Shown: piece by piece, positions 9,179 through 18,095 of the stretch | Position numbering within the stretch: position 1 is the stretch's first letter | Layout of the letters: every line of letters starts with the position of its first letter | Source of the DNA: Elusimicrobiota bacterium | GTDB taxonomy: Bacteria > Elusimicrobiota > Elusimicrobia > FEN-1173 | Direction of reading: 5' to 3' | DNA length: 64,000 nucleotides | Assembly (NCBI GenBank): GCA_016722575.1 | Contig: JADKIY010000005.1 | Coordinates: forward strand, 160,645-224,644 | Notes under the pieces: model-generated | Told to the model about the DNA's origin: nothing | The model's database searches: none | What the model saw: the letters and a program-made list of their open reading frames with translations, nothing else | Program-made: the position numbers and the translations under genes

Positions 9179-10225
9179 TTACCAGTTCTTGAGGGCGAGC
9201 GTGGAATCCACCGACAGGGCGTCGGGGGAAAACCGTTTTTTGGCCGACCGAAGATATTTGTAGTAGCCCGCGACGCCGATCATGACGCCGTTGTCGGTGC
9301 AGAGGGCGGGGGCGGCGGTGTGCACGCGGTGCTTTTTGTGGTGTTCGGCGAAGGCTTCGCGAAGGCCCGTGTTGGCCGACACGCCGCCACAGACGACGAT
9401 GTGCCGCAAATTCAATTTTTCGGCGGCCGCGATGGTTTTTTTGACCAACACCTCGACCACCGCCGCCTGAAACGACGCGCACACGTCGGCGACCTTTTTC
9501 TTGGTCGCCAAAATCTCGGGATGGTCGCGCAAATGGTACACCACGGAGGTTTTCAATCCCGAAAAAGAGAAATCCCACCCTTCGGGAAGAAAGGCCCGGG
9601 GAAAGGCCACGGCCTTCGGATTGCCCTTGGCGGCCAAACGGTCGATGGCGGGGCCGCCGGGATAGCCCAGGCCCAGCAATTTGGACACCTTGTCGAAGGC
9701 TTCGCCGGCGGCGTCGTCCCGGGTGCGGCCGAGGATGTGGTAGCGGCCGTAATCCAGGACGTGCACCAGTTCCGTGTGCCCGCCGGAAACAACCAGCGCC
9801 AAAAAGGGCGGTTCCAATTCCGGATTGCCCGGAAGAATGGACAACAAATGCCCTTCCAAATGATTGACCGGCACCAGGGGCTTCTGGTAAATCCACGCCA
9901 GCATTTCGGCCACCACTTTGCCGACCAGCAGAGACCCCATGAGGCCGGGCCCGACGGTCACGGCGATGACGTCCACGGGAAGGTTTTTCGGAAAGGGCGC
10001 CTGGCCCCGGGGCGCCTGCCCCTTGAGGGCGGCTTCGACCACGGCCTGGGCGCTCTCCACGTGGGCGCGACTGGCGATCTCCGGCACAACGCCGCCGTAC
10101 GGCTGATGGAGCGACACCTGGCTCGCCACGACGTTCGACAAAATGTGGCGTCCGTTTTCCACGACCGCCGCGGCCGTTTCGTCGCACGACGTTTCGATTC
10201 CCAACACCCGAATAATTTTAGACAT
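9179..10225 (-). CDS. tsaD: tRNA N6-threonylcarbamoyladenosine transferase TsaD
   Basis: Transfers the threonylcarbamoyl group to A37 of ANN-decoding tRNAs. 348 aa ASKHA-fold protein opening with VLGIETSCDETAAAVV; metal ligands in VPVNHLEGHLLSIL (HxxxH near residue 120), then ALVVSGGHTELV, GEAFDKVSKLLGLGYPGGPAIDRLA, and VVCGGVSANTGLR. Start ATG 10225 overlaps the end of the upstream small gene by 8 bases. No TsaB/C/E genes are in the window. Confidence 0.96.
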   Translation of the reverse strand: MSKIIRVLGIETSCDETAAAVVENGRHILSNVVASQVSLHQPYGGVVPEIASRAHVESAQAVVEAALKGQAPRGQAPFPKNLPVDVIAVTVGPGLMGSLLVGKVVAEMLAWIYQKPLVPVNHLEGHLLSILPGNPELEPPFLALVVSGGHTELVHVLDYGRYHILGRTRDDAAGEAFDKVSKLLGLGYPGGPAIDRLAAKGNPKAVAFPRAFLPEGWDFSFSGLKTSVVYHLRDHPEILATKKKVADVCASFQAAVVEVLVKKTIAAAEKLNLRHIVVCGGVSANTGLREAFAEHHKKHRVHTAAPALCTDNGVMIGVAGYYKYLRSAKKRFSPDALSVDSTLALKNW

Positions 10226-10700
10226 GAAATTTCCCCTTTATCGATGGGCCGCCACGCGGCGCCGGCGATGGATGCACCACCAGCCGCTGAAACACCCGCT
10301 CCCGGTCGCCCAATTCGAGGACCCACCGGTCGCCGTCCTTTTGATCTTTTTGGATGGCGAGCCCGCCTTCGTGAATCACGGGCGCCAGTCGCTGCAAAAA
10401 TCGGCCGGAGTGAAAAGGCTCCCGCGGACGGACTTCCAACGTCGATTCCACCCAGCGGCCCGTGGCGTCCGCCCGCTCCTCGTTCACCGACTTAAGCACG
10501 TCGGCCTCCCTGACGCCGGCCGCCGACAGCGCGTCCCGCACGCGGGATTGGAGCCACACGCTCTGGCTCGACAAATCCGCCAACGCCGCGGTCGGAGGGG
10601 CGCCCGTTCCGCCGGTGGCGCGATCCCACAGGGGCCGCCAGGCGTCCCGGGCCCGCCAAACGGCCACGCCGGCCGCCGTCAGCACGAGAATGAGAAACAA
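10218..10700 (-). CDS. Membrane-anchored hypothetical protein, possibly a truncated divergent polysaccharide deacetylase
   Basis: 160 aa beginning with a hydrophobic segment (FLILVLTAAGVAVWRA), then a soluble part with a VRDALSAAGVREADVLKS helix and strand-rich WVESTLEVRPREPFHS and WVLELGDRERVFQRLVVH. I do not recognise a catalytic domain. The place after envC-ctpA is where many bacteria keep a divergent polysaccharide deacetylase, and the soluble part resembles the N-terminal half of those proteins, so a version lacking the catalytic half is possible; this is inference. The start is a TTG at 10700 with no clear ribosome site; no ATG or GTG lies upstream in frame after ctpA. Confidence 0.65.
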   Translation of the reverse strand: MFLILVLTAAGVAVWRARDAWRPLWDRATGGTGAPPTAALADLSSQSVWLQSRVRDALSAAGVREADVLKSVNEERADATGRWVESTLEVRPREPFHSGRFLQRLAPVIHEGGLAIQKDQKDGDRWVLELGDRERVFQRLVVHPSPAPRGGPSIKGKFHV

Positions 10701-10743
10701 GTCGAGGAGGACGCCCCCCCGTTCGTTGCGGACCGCGCGGCGG

Positions 10744-12000
10744 CTAACGGTTCATCCCCTTGAAGACGGCTTCGGCTTTCAAGATCTCAATGGCGCGCTC
10801 CAGCACCTCGTCTTTCACGCGCTCCTCGGATTTCACGGTGGATTGCGGGGCCTTGTCCTTGGCGTAAATTTCCTCGGACTGGGATTGAAGTTTGGCCTCG
10901 GTTTCCCGGGGCACGGCGATCACGATGTCGGGGGTGATGCCGCCTTTTTTCGTTTTTTCATCGCGGTGAATGGAACGGCCCGACGGGGTGTAATATTTGG
11001 CCACGGTCAGGCGCAAGGCGGAACCGTCCTCCAAGGGGATCACGGACTGCACGCTGCCCTTGCCGAAGGTCTCCGACCCCACGATGATGGCCCGCCGCTG
11101 GTCCTGCAGGGCCCCCGTCACGATTTCGGAGGCCGACGCCGACCCCCCGTTGACCAGGATGGCCAGGGGCAAATTCCCGTAGGGCGCCTTGGCGTCCGCC
11201 AGATAGTCGGCCCGGGGCTGGGCGCGGCCCTGGGTGTAGACGATGAGCTTGTTGTCCCCCAGGAACAATTTGGACACGTCGACGGCCGAGGTGAGCAGGC
11301 CGCCGGGATTGTTCCGGAGGTCCAATATGAGGGAATTCATTCCCTTGTCCTTGAGTTCCTTGGCCGACTTCAAGAGATCGGCGTTCGAGGTTTCGATGAA
11401 CTCGCTCAAGCGCAGGTAGCCGATGCCGCCGTCCAGCAGGGCCGATTTGACGCTTTGAATCTTGATCACTTCGCGGGTGATCGAGAAGACCCGCGGTTCC
11501 TTGTCCCCCTCGCGCGCGATGGACAGGGAGACCTTGGTGCCGGGCTTGCCCCGAAGGCGGGAAACGGCGTCTTCGACGCTCAAACCCTGCGTCACCTCGT
11601 CTTCGATTTTGACGATCTTATCGCCGGGCAAAATGCCCAGACGGTACGCCGGCGTGTTCGGCATCGGGGTGATGACGGTAAGCCAGCCGTCCCGAACGGC
11701 GATCCGAATGCCCAACCCGCCGAACTGGCCCTGGGTTTCGGTTTTCATTTCCTTGTGCGCGTCCGGTTCCATGAATTGGCTGAAGGGATCCAAGGCCCGC
11801 GTCATGCCGGCCGCGGCCCCGTACACGATGGCTTTTTGATCCACGGATTCCACGTACTGCTCGCGGATATACTGGAGCACGTCGACCAGGAGTTTGATTT
11901 GCTCGTAGGTGGTATCGACGGCCGACCGAACCGACGGCATGCCGAAAACCCCCGCCACGGCCGCGGCCCCGAGAATTAAAATCCGATTGCGCGTTTTCAT
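10744..12000 (-). CDS. S41 carboxy-terminal processing protease (CtpA)
   Basis: Periplasmic serine protease, 418 aa. Signal/anchor segment at residues 6-25, PDZ domain (about 90-175, GGLGIRIAVRDGWLTV), then the S41 core with the catalytic serine in NGGSASASEIV (about 295) and lysine in ETFGKGSVQSVIPLEDG (about 320). Directly follows the EnvC-like gene by 27 bases, the standard envC-ctpA pairing, where Ctp proteases trim or turn over peptidoglycan hydrolases. Upstream region has AGGAGAGGG close to ATG 12000 as the ribosome site. Confidence 0.95.
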   Translation of the reverse strand: MKTRNRILILGAAAVAGVFGMPSVRSAVDTTYEQIKLLVDVLQYIREQYVESVDQKAIVYGAAAGMTRALDPFSQFMEPDAHKEMKTETQGQFGGLGIRIAVRDGWLTVITPMPNTPAYRLGILPGDKIVKIEDEVTQGLSVEDAVSRLRGKPGTKVSLSIAREGDKEPRVFSITREVIKIQSVKSALLDGGIGYLRLSEFIETSNADLLKSAKELKDKGMNSLILDLRNNPGGLLTSAVDVSKLFLGDNKLIVYTQGRAQPRADYLADAKAPYGNLPLAILVNGGSASASEIVTGALQDQRRAIIVGSETFGKGSVQSVIPLEDGSALRLTVAKYYTPSGRSIHRDEKTKKGGITPDIVIAVPRETEAKLQSQSEEIYAKDKAPQSTVKSEERVKDEVLERAIEILKAEAVFKGMNR

Positions 12001-12027
12001 ATCCCTCTCCTTATCGTGGTGTTGCCC

Positions 12028-13191
12028 TCAGCGAACCCAGTCCTGGGGGTTCACCGGCGTGCCGCGCACGCGAAGCTCAAAATAGACCAGCGGCCGCCCC
12101 TGCTCGTCGCGGCCGCTCCGCCCCACCGAAGCGCCCGCCGCGATCTTTTGACCGCGCGCGACCGGCGTTTCGCTCAAATGGGCGTATATTGAATGAAGGC
12201 CGTCGGCGTGCCCGACCAACACCATCAAACCGTAATTCATGAACGGGCCCGCGTAGAGCACGTCGCCGTCGGCCACGGCGGCGACGTTCGCGTCGGGAGC
12301 CGTCCGCCACTTCACCCCGTTGGAAAAGACGTCGGCGTTGACCTCGGCGTTCCGCGTCCGCCCGAATTTTTCCACAAGGGCGCCTTCCACCGGACGGGGC
12401 AGGCGTCCGCGCCATCGTCGCGCGATTTCCTCCTGCGCGACGGGCGCCGGCGCCGCCCGCTGGGCCCGGGCGGCCCGGCGGGCGTCGTCCGCCTTTTGTT
12501 TGGCAATCAAATCCAAAATCAGCCGTTCGAATTTTTGGGCCGACGCGTTCAGCGCGCGAATGTCGCTTTCCAGCACCGCGCGGCGCCCTTCGGTGGTTTT
12601 TTGAAGCTCCCGCATGCGCTGGCCGGCCGCCTCGATGCGCCGCTCGTCCCGCTCGCGGTCCAATTTCAAATCCCGCAGTTGCTCCTCAATCGCCAGCAAA
12701 TTGTCCCGCAACACGACCACGTCCTGATGCCGCTCCAGCGCGAAGTTCAAGCTGGAGGCTTGGTCCGCCACGAGAACCCGTTCGTAGGAAACGGACACGA
12801 ATTCCCCCTCCGCACCGAGCCGGGACCGGCGGTAATAGGCGCCCATCGCCGCCGCCAGGCGCTCCTGCCATTGGCCCAAACTCTGACGGGACGCCCACAA
12901 ACGGGCCTCCGCCGCCGATCGGTTTTCTTCGGACGCCGCCAAGCGCGCGTTGGTTTGGCCCAGCGCCCGCCGGGCCCCGGTCAATTCCCGGGAAATCCGC
13001 TCCACTTCGGCCCGAAGCTCCCGGGACCGCTTTTCCGTTTTTTCTTTTTCCTTCCGCTTATCGGAAAGTTTGGATTGGATTCTTTCCAACTCTTCCCGAC
13101 CCTTCGTGATCCGGTTTTCCGAAACGGCCGGCGACGCGGCCAGCCCCGCGACGACCGCGAGGGCCGCCGCCGCGGAACGTCTCCAGCCCAT
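12028..13191 (-). CDS. EnvC-like murein hydrolase activator (M23 domain)
   Basis: 387 aa exported protein. Signal peptide (residues 1-25, ending SPAVSEN), two long coiled-coil stretches (about 28-240) and a C-terminal LytM/M23 domain (about 270-387). The M23 core reads GVKWRTAPDANVAAVADGDVLYAGPFMNYGLMVLVGHADGLHSIYAHLSE. The usual zinc-ligand HxxxD of active M23 enzymes is replaced (NGVKWR), as in EnvC, which activates amidases rather than cutting. Start ATG 13191 overlaps the ftsX stop by one base (TGATG). In Escherichia coli EnvC is controlled by FtsEX, so adjacency to ftsX fits a physical partnership. Confidence 0.9.
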   Translation of the reverse strand: MGWRRSAAAALAVVAGLAASPAVSENRITKGREELERIQSKLSDKRKEKEKTEKRSRELRAEVERISRELTGARRALGQTNARLAASEENRSAAEARLWASRQSLGQWQERLAAAMGAYYRRSRLGAEGEFVSVSYERVLVADQASSLNFALERHQDVVVLRDNLLAIEEQLRDLKLDRERDERRIEAAGQRMRELQKTTEGRRAVLESDIRALNASAQKFERLILDLIAKQKADDARRAARAQRAAPAPVAQEEIARRWRGRLPRPVEGALVEKFGRTRNAEVNADVFSNGVKWRTAPDANVAAVADGDVLYAGPFMNYGLMVLVGHADGLHSIYAHLSETPVARGQKIAAGASVGRSGRDEQGRPLVYFELRVRGTPVNPQDWVR

Positions 13192-13967
13192 CACTCGTCG
13201 GCCACCGCGCGGCCCAGGGCCGTCAACACGCCCAAGGCCAGCCCCGCGGCCGCTCCGTGAATTAAAAATTCGCCCAACCACCCCGCGACGGCCACGGCCC
13301 CGGCGGCGCCGCCCACGGCGCCCACGGCGGCCGTCGACAGCGTCTCGCCCACGCGCCAGCGGCGTCCAAAAAAGAGCCATCGGCCCGCCAGAAGGACCCC
13401 GACCGCCAACGCGCCCCAGACCGCCACGGAAATCCCCGCGCGCCGCTGCGACCGCAAGCGGGCCAACAACGCGATGCGGTCCAACCGGGGCGCGTCGTAT
13501 CCCACGCGGTCGACGCCGTCCCAGGTCGTGATTTGCTCCGACAGAGGACCGAGATATTCCGGACGCAGGAAATCGGGGTTCCACTCGGCGTCGAAAGATT
13601 CGGGAAACGGGTTTCGCACCGTGAGTTTCAGGGCGTCGGCCAAGGCGGGGTCCCGTTGGGCCGTTTCGAGGGCCTGCTCTTTTGTCGTGAATTCGAGCCG
13701 TTGGACGCCCGGCAAGGATCTCAGCCGTTCTTCCAGAGACGGACGATCGGCGCCGCTTTTCAAAAAGACCACCCAACGAAACGAGTTCGATTCGGCGGCC
13801 GAGAAAACCGACAACAGGCGCTGCTCCTGCATCAGCAAGGAAATGGAAAAACCGAGCGCGGCGGACAGCAAACCGAGCGCGAGGGGAAGGGGCCAACGCC
13901 ACGGCCAGTGAAGGCGCCAGGCGGAGGGGGGGCGTCGAGGGGCCGTCGATACAGCGGGGGCGCTCAT
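13191..13967 (-). CDS. ftsX: Cell division protein FtsX-like permease
   Basis: 258 aa with four predicted membrane segments (about residues 27-45, 175-192, 208-222 and 228-250) and one large periplasmic domain after the first (WVVFLKSGADRPSLEERLRSLPGV... to ...DGVDRVGYDAPR), the FtsX arrangement. Normally pairs with the ATPase FtsE, but no ftsE lies beside it here. Its stop overlaps the EnvC start, linking the membrane signal to the hydrolase activator. Identification rests on topology, ExtraCellular-domain style and context rather than a strict motif. Confidence 0.82.
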   Translation of the reverse strand: MSAPAVSTAPRRPPSAWRLHWPWRWPLPLALGLLSAALGFSISLLMQEQRLLSVFSAAESNSFRWVVFLKSGADRPSLEERLRSLPGVQRLEFTTKEQALETAQRDPALADALKLTVRNPFPESFDAEWNPDFLRPEYLGPLSEQITTWDGVDRVGYDAPRLDRIALLARLRSQRRAGISVAVWGALAVGVLLAGRWLFFGRRWRVGETLSTAAVGAVGGAAGAVAVAGWLGEFLIHGAAAGLALGVLTALGRAVADE

Positions 13968-14002
13968 CGACCGGGCCGAACGTGGAATTTCACGGCGTCA
14001 TT

Positions 14003-15010
14003 TTACAAATTTCGAGCGGGAATCGGGATTCCGGCGTCGGAAAGCCATCGGGCCAGCGCCGCCAGGTTCCGACGGGCGACCGCCGGGCGTTCCCCCGGGG
14101 AAACGGGCCCGCGTTCGAAACCGGCCCGCAGTTCCTTCCGCCAGTCGTCGACCGAGGCCTCTCCGGAAACCACCGGCACGTTCAATTCCCGGGCCAAGGA
14201 CTCGACTTTGCCGTGGGCGGCCAAGGCGACCGACGGACGGGACGTCAGCGCCGCGGCCACCAACCCGTGGTACCGCATGGAGACCACCAGGTCGTACCGC
14301 CCCAACACCGCGAAAACGTCGTCCGGTTTTTCCCAAGTTTCCAAGCGGTGCGGAAAAGTCAGGCGGGCCCGCAGGGCGGCGACGACGGGACGGTCCGCGG
14401 CGGGATGAAACAGGAGAAATCCGTGGTCCCAGGGCTCGCGCGCTTGAAGTCCATTGACGACCGCGGCCAGCGCCTCCGGGGACGCGGGCGCCCGCAACAC
14501 CCAGAGAACGCGCTTCAAGGCGGGCGGCGGGGTGGCGATTTGAAGGCCGCGGCCCCAGACGGAATCGACGCCGACCGGCGTTTCCGCGCCGGAAACGGTC
14601 AGCGCGGCGGCGGAGGCCGCGTCCCGGGCCCACACGCGGGCGCCGCGCAGAAAACCGCGAACCGCTCGAATCCAACGTTGGGGAAGGGCCGGGTCGACCG
14701 ACACGCCCAGGGCGGCCGCGGGCCGTCCGCGCAGGCGCGCCCAAAAAGGAAAAAAAAGGTAGTAAAGAAGGCTTCGGCGGCTGGTGCGGTTTTGAAACAA
14801 TTCCCCGCCCCCCAGCACCACCGCGCCAAAAGATCGGAGGCATCGACAGAGGCGAAAAAAATTATCGCGGGGAATCGCTTCGGCGGCCCCCAAATCGCTC
14901 GGACGCGGGCCGACGACCACCGCGCACGACCGGTCGCCCAGCGCCGCGAGAAGAGAGCCCAAAATCCATTCGTCCCCCGCGTTGCCGTGACCGAAATAGC
15001 CGATCAGCAA
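14003..15010 (-). CDS. csaB: Polysaccharide pyruvyl transferase CsaB
   Basis: Transfers pyruvate to cell-wall polysaccharide, creating the ligand for SLH domains that anchor S-layers. About 335 aa; begins LLIGYFGHGNAGDEWIL, the family's conserved N-terminal loop, then VVLGGGELFQN, GRYDLVVSMRYHGLVAAALTSRPSVALAAHGKVESLA. The start is uncertain: TTG at 15010 puts the loop where family members have it; TTG at 15049 would add 13 residues and overlap the upstream gene. Follows the DUF5693 gene, a common genomic partner. No SLH protein is in the window. Confidence 0.88.
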   Translation of the reverse strand: MLIGYFGHGNAGDEWILGSLLAALGDRSCAVVVGPRPSDLGAAEAIPRDNFFRLCRCLRSFGAVVLGGGELFQNRTSRRSLLYYLFFPFWARLRGRPAAALGVSVDPALPQRWIRAVRGFLRGARVWARDAASAAALTVSGAETPVGVDSVWGRGLQIATPPPALKRVLWVLRAPASPEALAAVVNGLQAREPWDHGFLLFHPAADRPVVAALRARLTFPHRLETWEKPDDVFAVLGRYDLVVSMRYHGLVAAALTSRPSVALAAHGKVESLARELNVPVVSGEASVDDWRKELRAGFERGPVSPGERPAVARRNLAALARWLSDAGIPIPARNL

Positions 15011-15027
15011 TGCCTTCGCGGGGGATC

Positions 15028-16617
15028 CTACGCCGGGGGGTTCGACCAACGCGCGTGCCCCCACCGGAACGCCCCGATGAGCGAGGCCCCAAGCAGGCCT
15101 CCCAGCCACAACCCGTGGAAGGTGCGGAGAGCGGAAACGCCCAGGGGCGTGTGGGCGTGGCAAAAGGTGTTAACGATGGACAACTGCCCGACGAACCCCA
15201 CCAGCAAAAAAGGGCGCGGGTCGTGGAAAACAAAATGCAAGGCCTGGGCCCAGGGGCCCGGGCGATCGGGGAAAACGTCGCCGCCCGTTGGAAACCGCGC
15301 CCGCAAATAGAGCCCGAATATCAGCGCCGGGTGGCCGATGAAAAACTCCTTAAAGCGCGGACGTACGCCCAACACGCGTTCGAGCCACCCGCGGATTTGG
15401 AGCTCGGTGCCGCCGGCGTCCAGGGCCGTCCCGTGCCCGCTTCGAAGGACGTAATAGCCGACGCAACCCACCAGAATTCCCCCCAGCACGAGTCGTTCCA
15501 CGTTCACGGGCTCTTGAAGGAAATGGCGTATTTCCCGAGCGCGGTAGAAATAAAACACCGAGGCGGCCAGGGGCAGCAGCAGCGCGAGCTTCACCCCTCG
15601 AAAACCGACAAACCCCAAGGTGAAATCGGGGGTCGAAAACAGGGCGGCGATCGCGAAGGCGACGGCCAAGGAAACGCCCGTCAATTGGGCCGGCGATTCC
15701 CAGGTCACGGGCCGCTCGCACGCCCAGCGGAAGGCGAAGAACGGACCGGCGACCGCGAGGAGGAACGCCAGGAGCTGGCGCAACGCCGAGGGCAGACGCC
15801 AAAGCGGCGGGGCAAAATCGGCGTAGCGGGGACGGGCGGGGCCCAATTCAAACCCTTCTTCCCGCAGCGCGTCGGCCAACCGCCGCACGAAAGCCAGGTT
15901 GTCATCGGAAGAAAGGCCCGGGAAAAGACGCACGTAAAGAAATCGGGCGCCGCGCTCCCGAACGGCCCGCACGTAGCGGGCCACGACGAGGTCCGGCCCC
16001 GCCTGCGCCATCTCCTCCTCGCTCAACGTGTGGGCGCGGATCGCGCGCCGGGGAAACGTGGCCAGCAACCCCGAGGTGCCGCGCTGGCGGGAGAATTCCA
16101 ACCAGGGCAAGGTGAGGGTGGAGGAGGCGATCCAAGCCTCGACGGGCGTCCTATCGGGAAATCCCAACACAGACGGGCCGGAAAAGAGCGCGTGGGTCAC
16201 GGGCGGAAACGACACGCGGTTGAGGCGCGCCGCCCGGGGCCAACGGTGCCGCCAATCCGAAAAAGGGGAGGCCTCCGGCCGGAGCGTCACGGTCAACCCG
16301 TCCGGCACCCGGGTTTCCCATTCGCGCAAAACGCCCGGCAAGGGATAGGACGGGTCCCAATAGATCGCGACCCCCGACACCCCCGCGTCCGCCAAATCCG
16401 ACAGGGCCGCGTTGGTGCGCTCGTCGTCCGCGTCGGACAGGGAACGGACCTCTTCGCCGTCGACGGCGATTTCGACCACGCGGTCGCGTTCCCATTGCAG
16501 GCGGGACACCAGCGCGTGGACCCCGAAGAGCCCGAGCGCCAGGCCGAGGAGGGCGGCGCCCACCTGGGGGCGCGTCCACCGCCGGGCCCATCGTCGCCCC
16601 CGCGCCCAGGGCGTCAC
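15028..16617 (-). CDS. DUF5693 family membrane protein
   Basis: 529 aa. One membrane segment near the N-terminus (about residues 20-38), a long extracytoplasmic domain with RTNAALSDLADAGVSGVAIYW and VARYVRAVRERGARFLYVRLFP, then about seven hydrophobic segments to the C-terminus ending near GLLGASLIGAFRWGHARW. This matches DUF5693, commonly encoded with csaB; function unknown, probably in S-layer polysaccharide assembly or export (inference). Start is GTG 16617, in a GTGA overlap with the glgA stop and preceded by GAGG. The open frame extends to 16737 but would overlap glgA more deeply. Confidence 0.85.
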   Translation of the reverse strand: MTPWARGRRWARRWTRPQVGAALLGLALGLFGVHALVSRLQWERDRVVEIAVDGEEVRSLSDADDERTNAALSDLADAGVSGVAIYWDPSYPLPGVLREWETRVPDGLTVTLRPEASPFSDWRHRWPRAARLNRVSFPPVTHALFSGPSVLGFPDRTPVEAWIASSTLTLPWLEFSRQRGTSGLLATFPRRAIRAHTLSEEEMAQAGPDLVVARYVRAVRERGARFLYVRLFPGLSSDDNLAFVRRLADALREEGFELGPARPRYADFAPPLWRLPSALRQLLAFLLAVAGPFFAFRWACERPVTWESPAQLTGVSLAVAFAIAALFSTPDFTLGFVGFRGVKLALLLPLAASVFYFYRAREIRHFLQEPVNVERLVLGGILVGCVGYYVLRSGHGTALDAGGTELQIRGWLERVLGVRPRFKEFFIGHPALIFGLYLRARFPTGGDVFPDRPGPWAQALHFVFHDPRPFLLVGFVGQLSIVNTFCHAHTPLGVSALRTFHGLWLGGLLGASLIGAFRWGHARWSNPPA

Positions 16618-18095
16618 GGCGCCTCGACCCTTTCCGTGCGATGGGCCAGAGCCCGGCGATAGAGATCCTCGTATTTGGGGACGGAGTCGGCCCAGTCGAA
16701 GGCCCGGGCCATGCCCCGTTTGAGAATCCGCTTCCACCCGGCCGGGTCCCGGCGAAAGCGATCAACGGCGGTTTCCAGCGCCCGTCGGTAGGCCGCGGTC
16801 TCCGTGGCGGCCGCCACGAACCCGTCGCCTTTCTTTCCGTCCCGGGACACCGGGATCACCGTGTCTTTGAGTCCCCCCGTGGGGGTCACCACGGGCACGG
16901 CTCCGTAGCGGAGCGCGATCATTTGGCCCAGGCCGCAGGGTTCGAATCGGGACGGCATCAGAAAAATATCGGCGCCGGCGTAAATTTTGTGGGCCAGGGT
17001 TTCGTTGAAGTCGGTCGAACTCGCGACCCGCCCCGGGTGCTTGCGGGAGAGGGTGCGCAACGTCGCCTGGTAGACCGGGCTCCCTTGGCCCAGGAAAACC
17101 GCTTGGGCGCCTTCTTCCACAAAAGGTTCCAAGACGTCGAGCAGGATGTCGAATCCCTTTTGCGGGTCCAGCCGCGACACCATGCCGAGGAGGGGCGCCT
17201 TCTCGTCCTCGGTCAACCCCGTTTGGCGCTGGAGATCCCGCTTGCATTCCGCGCGCCCGCGGAGGGCTCGGGCCGTGAAGGGCCGGGCGATCATCGCGTC
17301 GACGGCCGGGTTCCACAGCGCGTTGTCGATGCCGTTCAACACGCCGAAAAAATCCCGGGAACGCGTTTGAAGAACCCCCTCCATCCCCCGCCCGAATTCC
17401 TCCCCCGACTGCACCTCGGCGGCGTAGGTCGGGCTCACGGTGGAGAGGACGTCGGCCGTCACCAGGGCGGCCTTCAAAAAGTTAAACCCATCGAAATATT
17501 CCAGCCGGTCCGCGGTAAACCACGACCAATCCAATCCCGCCGCCAGCAGCGTCTCTTTCGGAAAATGCCCCTGGTAGGCGATGTTGTGAATGCTGAAGAC
17601 CGTCGCGGTGTTTTTAAAAAAAGGATCGTCCCGGTACAACGTCGCCAAATAGGTCGGAAGCAGTCCCGTCTGCCAGTCGTGGGCGTGGACCACGTCGGGC
17701 GCGAATCCGACGGCCCGGGCGGTTTCCAGGGCGGCGCGGCAGAACAGGATGTATCGACGGTCGTTGTCGGCGTAGTCGACGCCCCGGGAATCGCGGTAAA
17801 GGCCCTCCCGAGCGAAATGACCCGGGCTGTCGATCAAATAGGCGGGGACGTCGGGGCCGAAGCGGGTTTCCCACACGCGGACGGGGTGGTCCCGGCCGTC
17901 GACGGGAATCGTCAGGGAGAGGGGGCCGGAGCCGGGGGGCTCGTCGTCGCTGCCCGGGGGGCAATAATGGGGGAGGACCAGCCGAACGTCGTGGCCCCGG
18001 GTTTTCAGGGCTTCGGCCAGGGCGCCGACCACGTCGCCCAAACCGCCGGTCTTACAGAAGGGAACCGCTTCGCTGGCCGCGAAGAGGATTTTCAT
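16614..18095 (-). CDS. glgA: Glycogen synthase (ADP-glucose type)
   Basis: GT5 enzyme extending alpha-1,4-glucan from ADP-glucose. 493 aa. N-terminal MKILFAASEAVPFCKTGGLGDVVGAL with the KTGGL ligand loop, VHAHDWQTGLLP, FSIHNIAYQG, FLKAALVTADVLSTVSPTYA, then the C-terminal donor site MLGMVSRLDPQKG-like and LMPSRFEPCGLGQMIALRYGAVPVV. Start ATG 18095 sits in an ATGA overlap with galT; an upstream in-frame extension is rejected. No glgC, glgB or glgP nearby. Confidence 0.95.
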   Translation of the reverse strand: MKILFAASEAVPFCKTGGLGDVVGALAEALKTRGHDVRLVLPHYCPPGSDDEPPGSGPLSLTIPVDGRDHPVRVWETRFGPDVPAYLIDSPGHFAREGLYRDSRGVDYADNDRRYILFCRAALETARAVGFAPDVVHAHDWQTGLLPTYLATLYRDDPFFKNTATVFSIHNIAYQGHFPKETLLAAGLDWSWFTADRLEYFDGFNFLKAALVTADVLSTVSPTYAAEVQSGEEFGRGMEGVLQTRSRDFFGVLNGIDNALWNPAVDAMIARPFTARALRGRAECKRDLQRQTGLTEDEKAPLLGMVSRLDPQKGFDILLDVLEPFVEEGAQAVFLGQGSPVYQATLRTLSRKHPGRVASSTDFNETLAHKIYAGADIFLMPSRFEPCGLGQMIALRYGAVPVVTPTGGLKDTVIPVSRDGKKGDGFVAAATETAAYRRALETAVDRFRRDPAGWKRILKRGMARAFDWADSVPKYEDLYRRALAHRTERVEAP

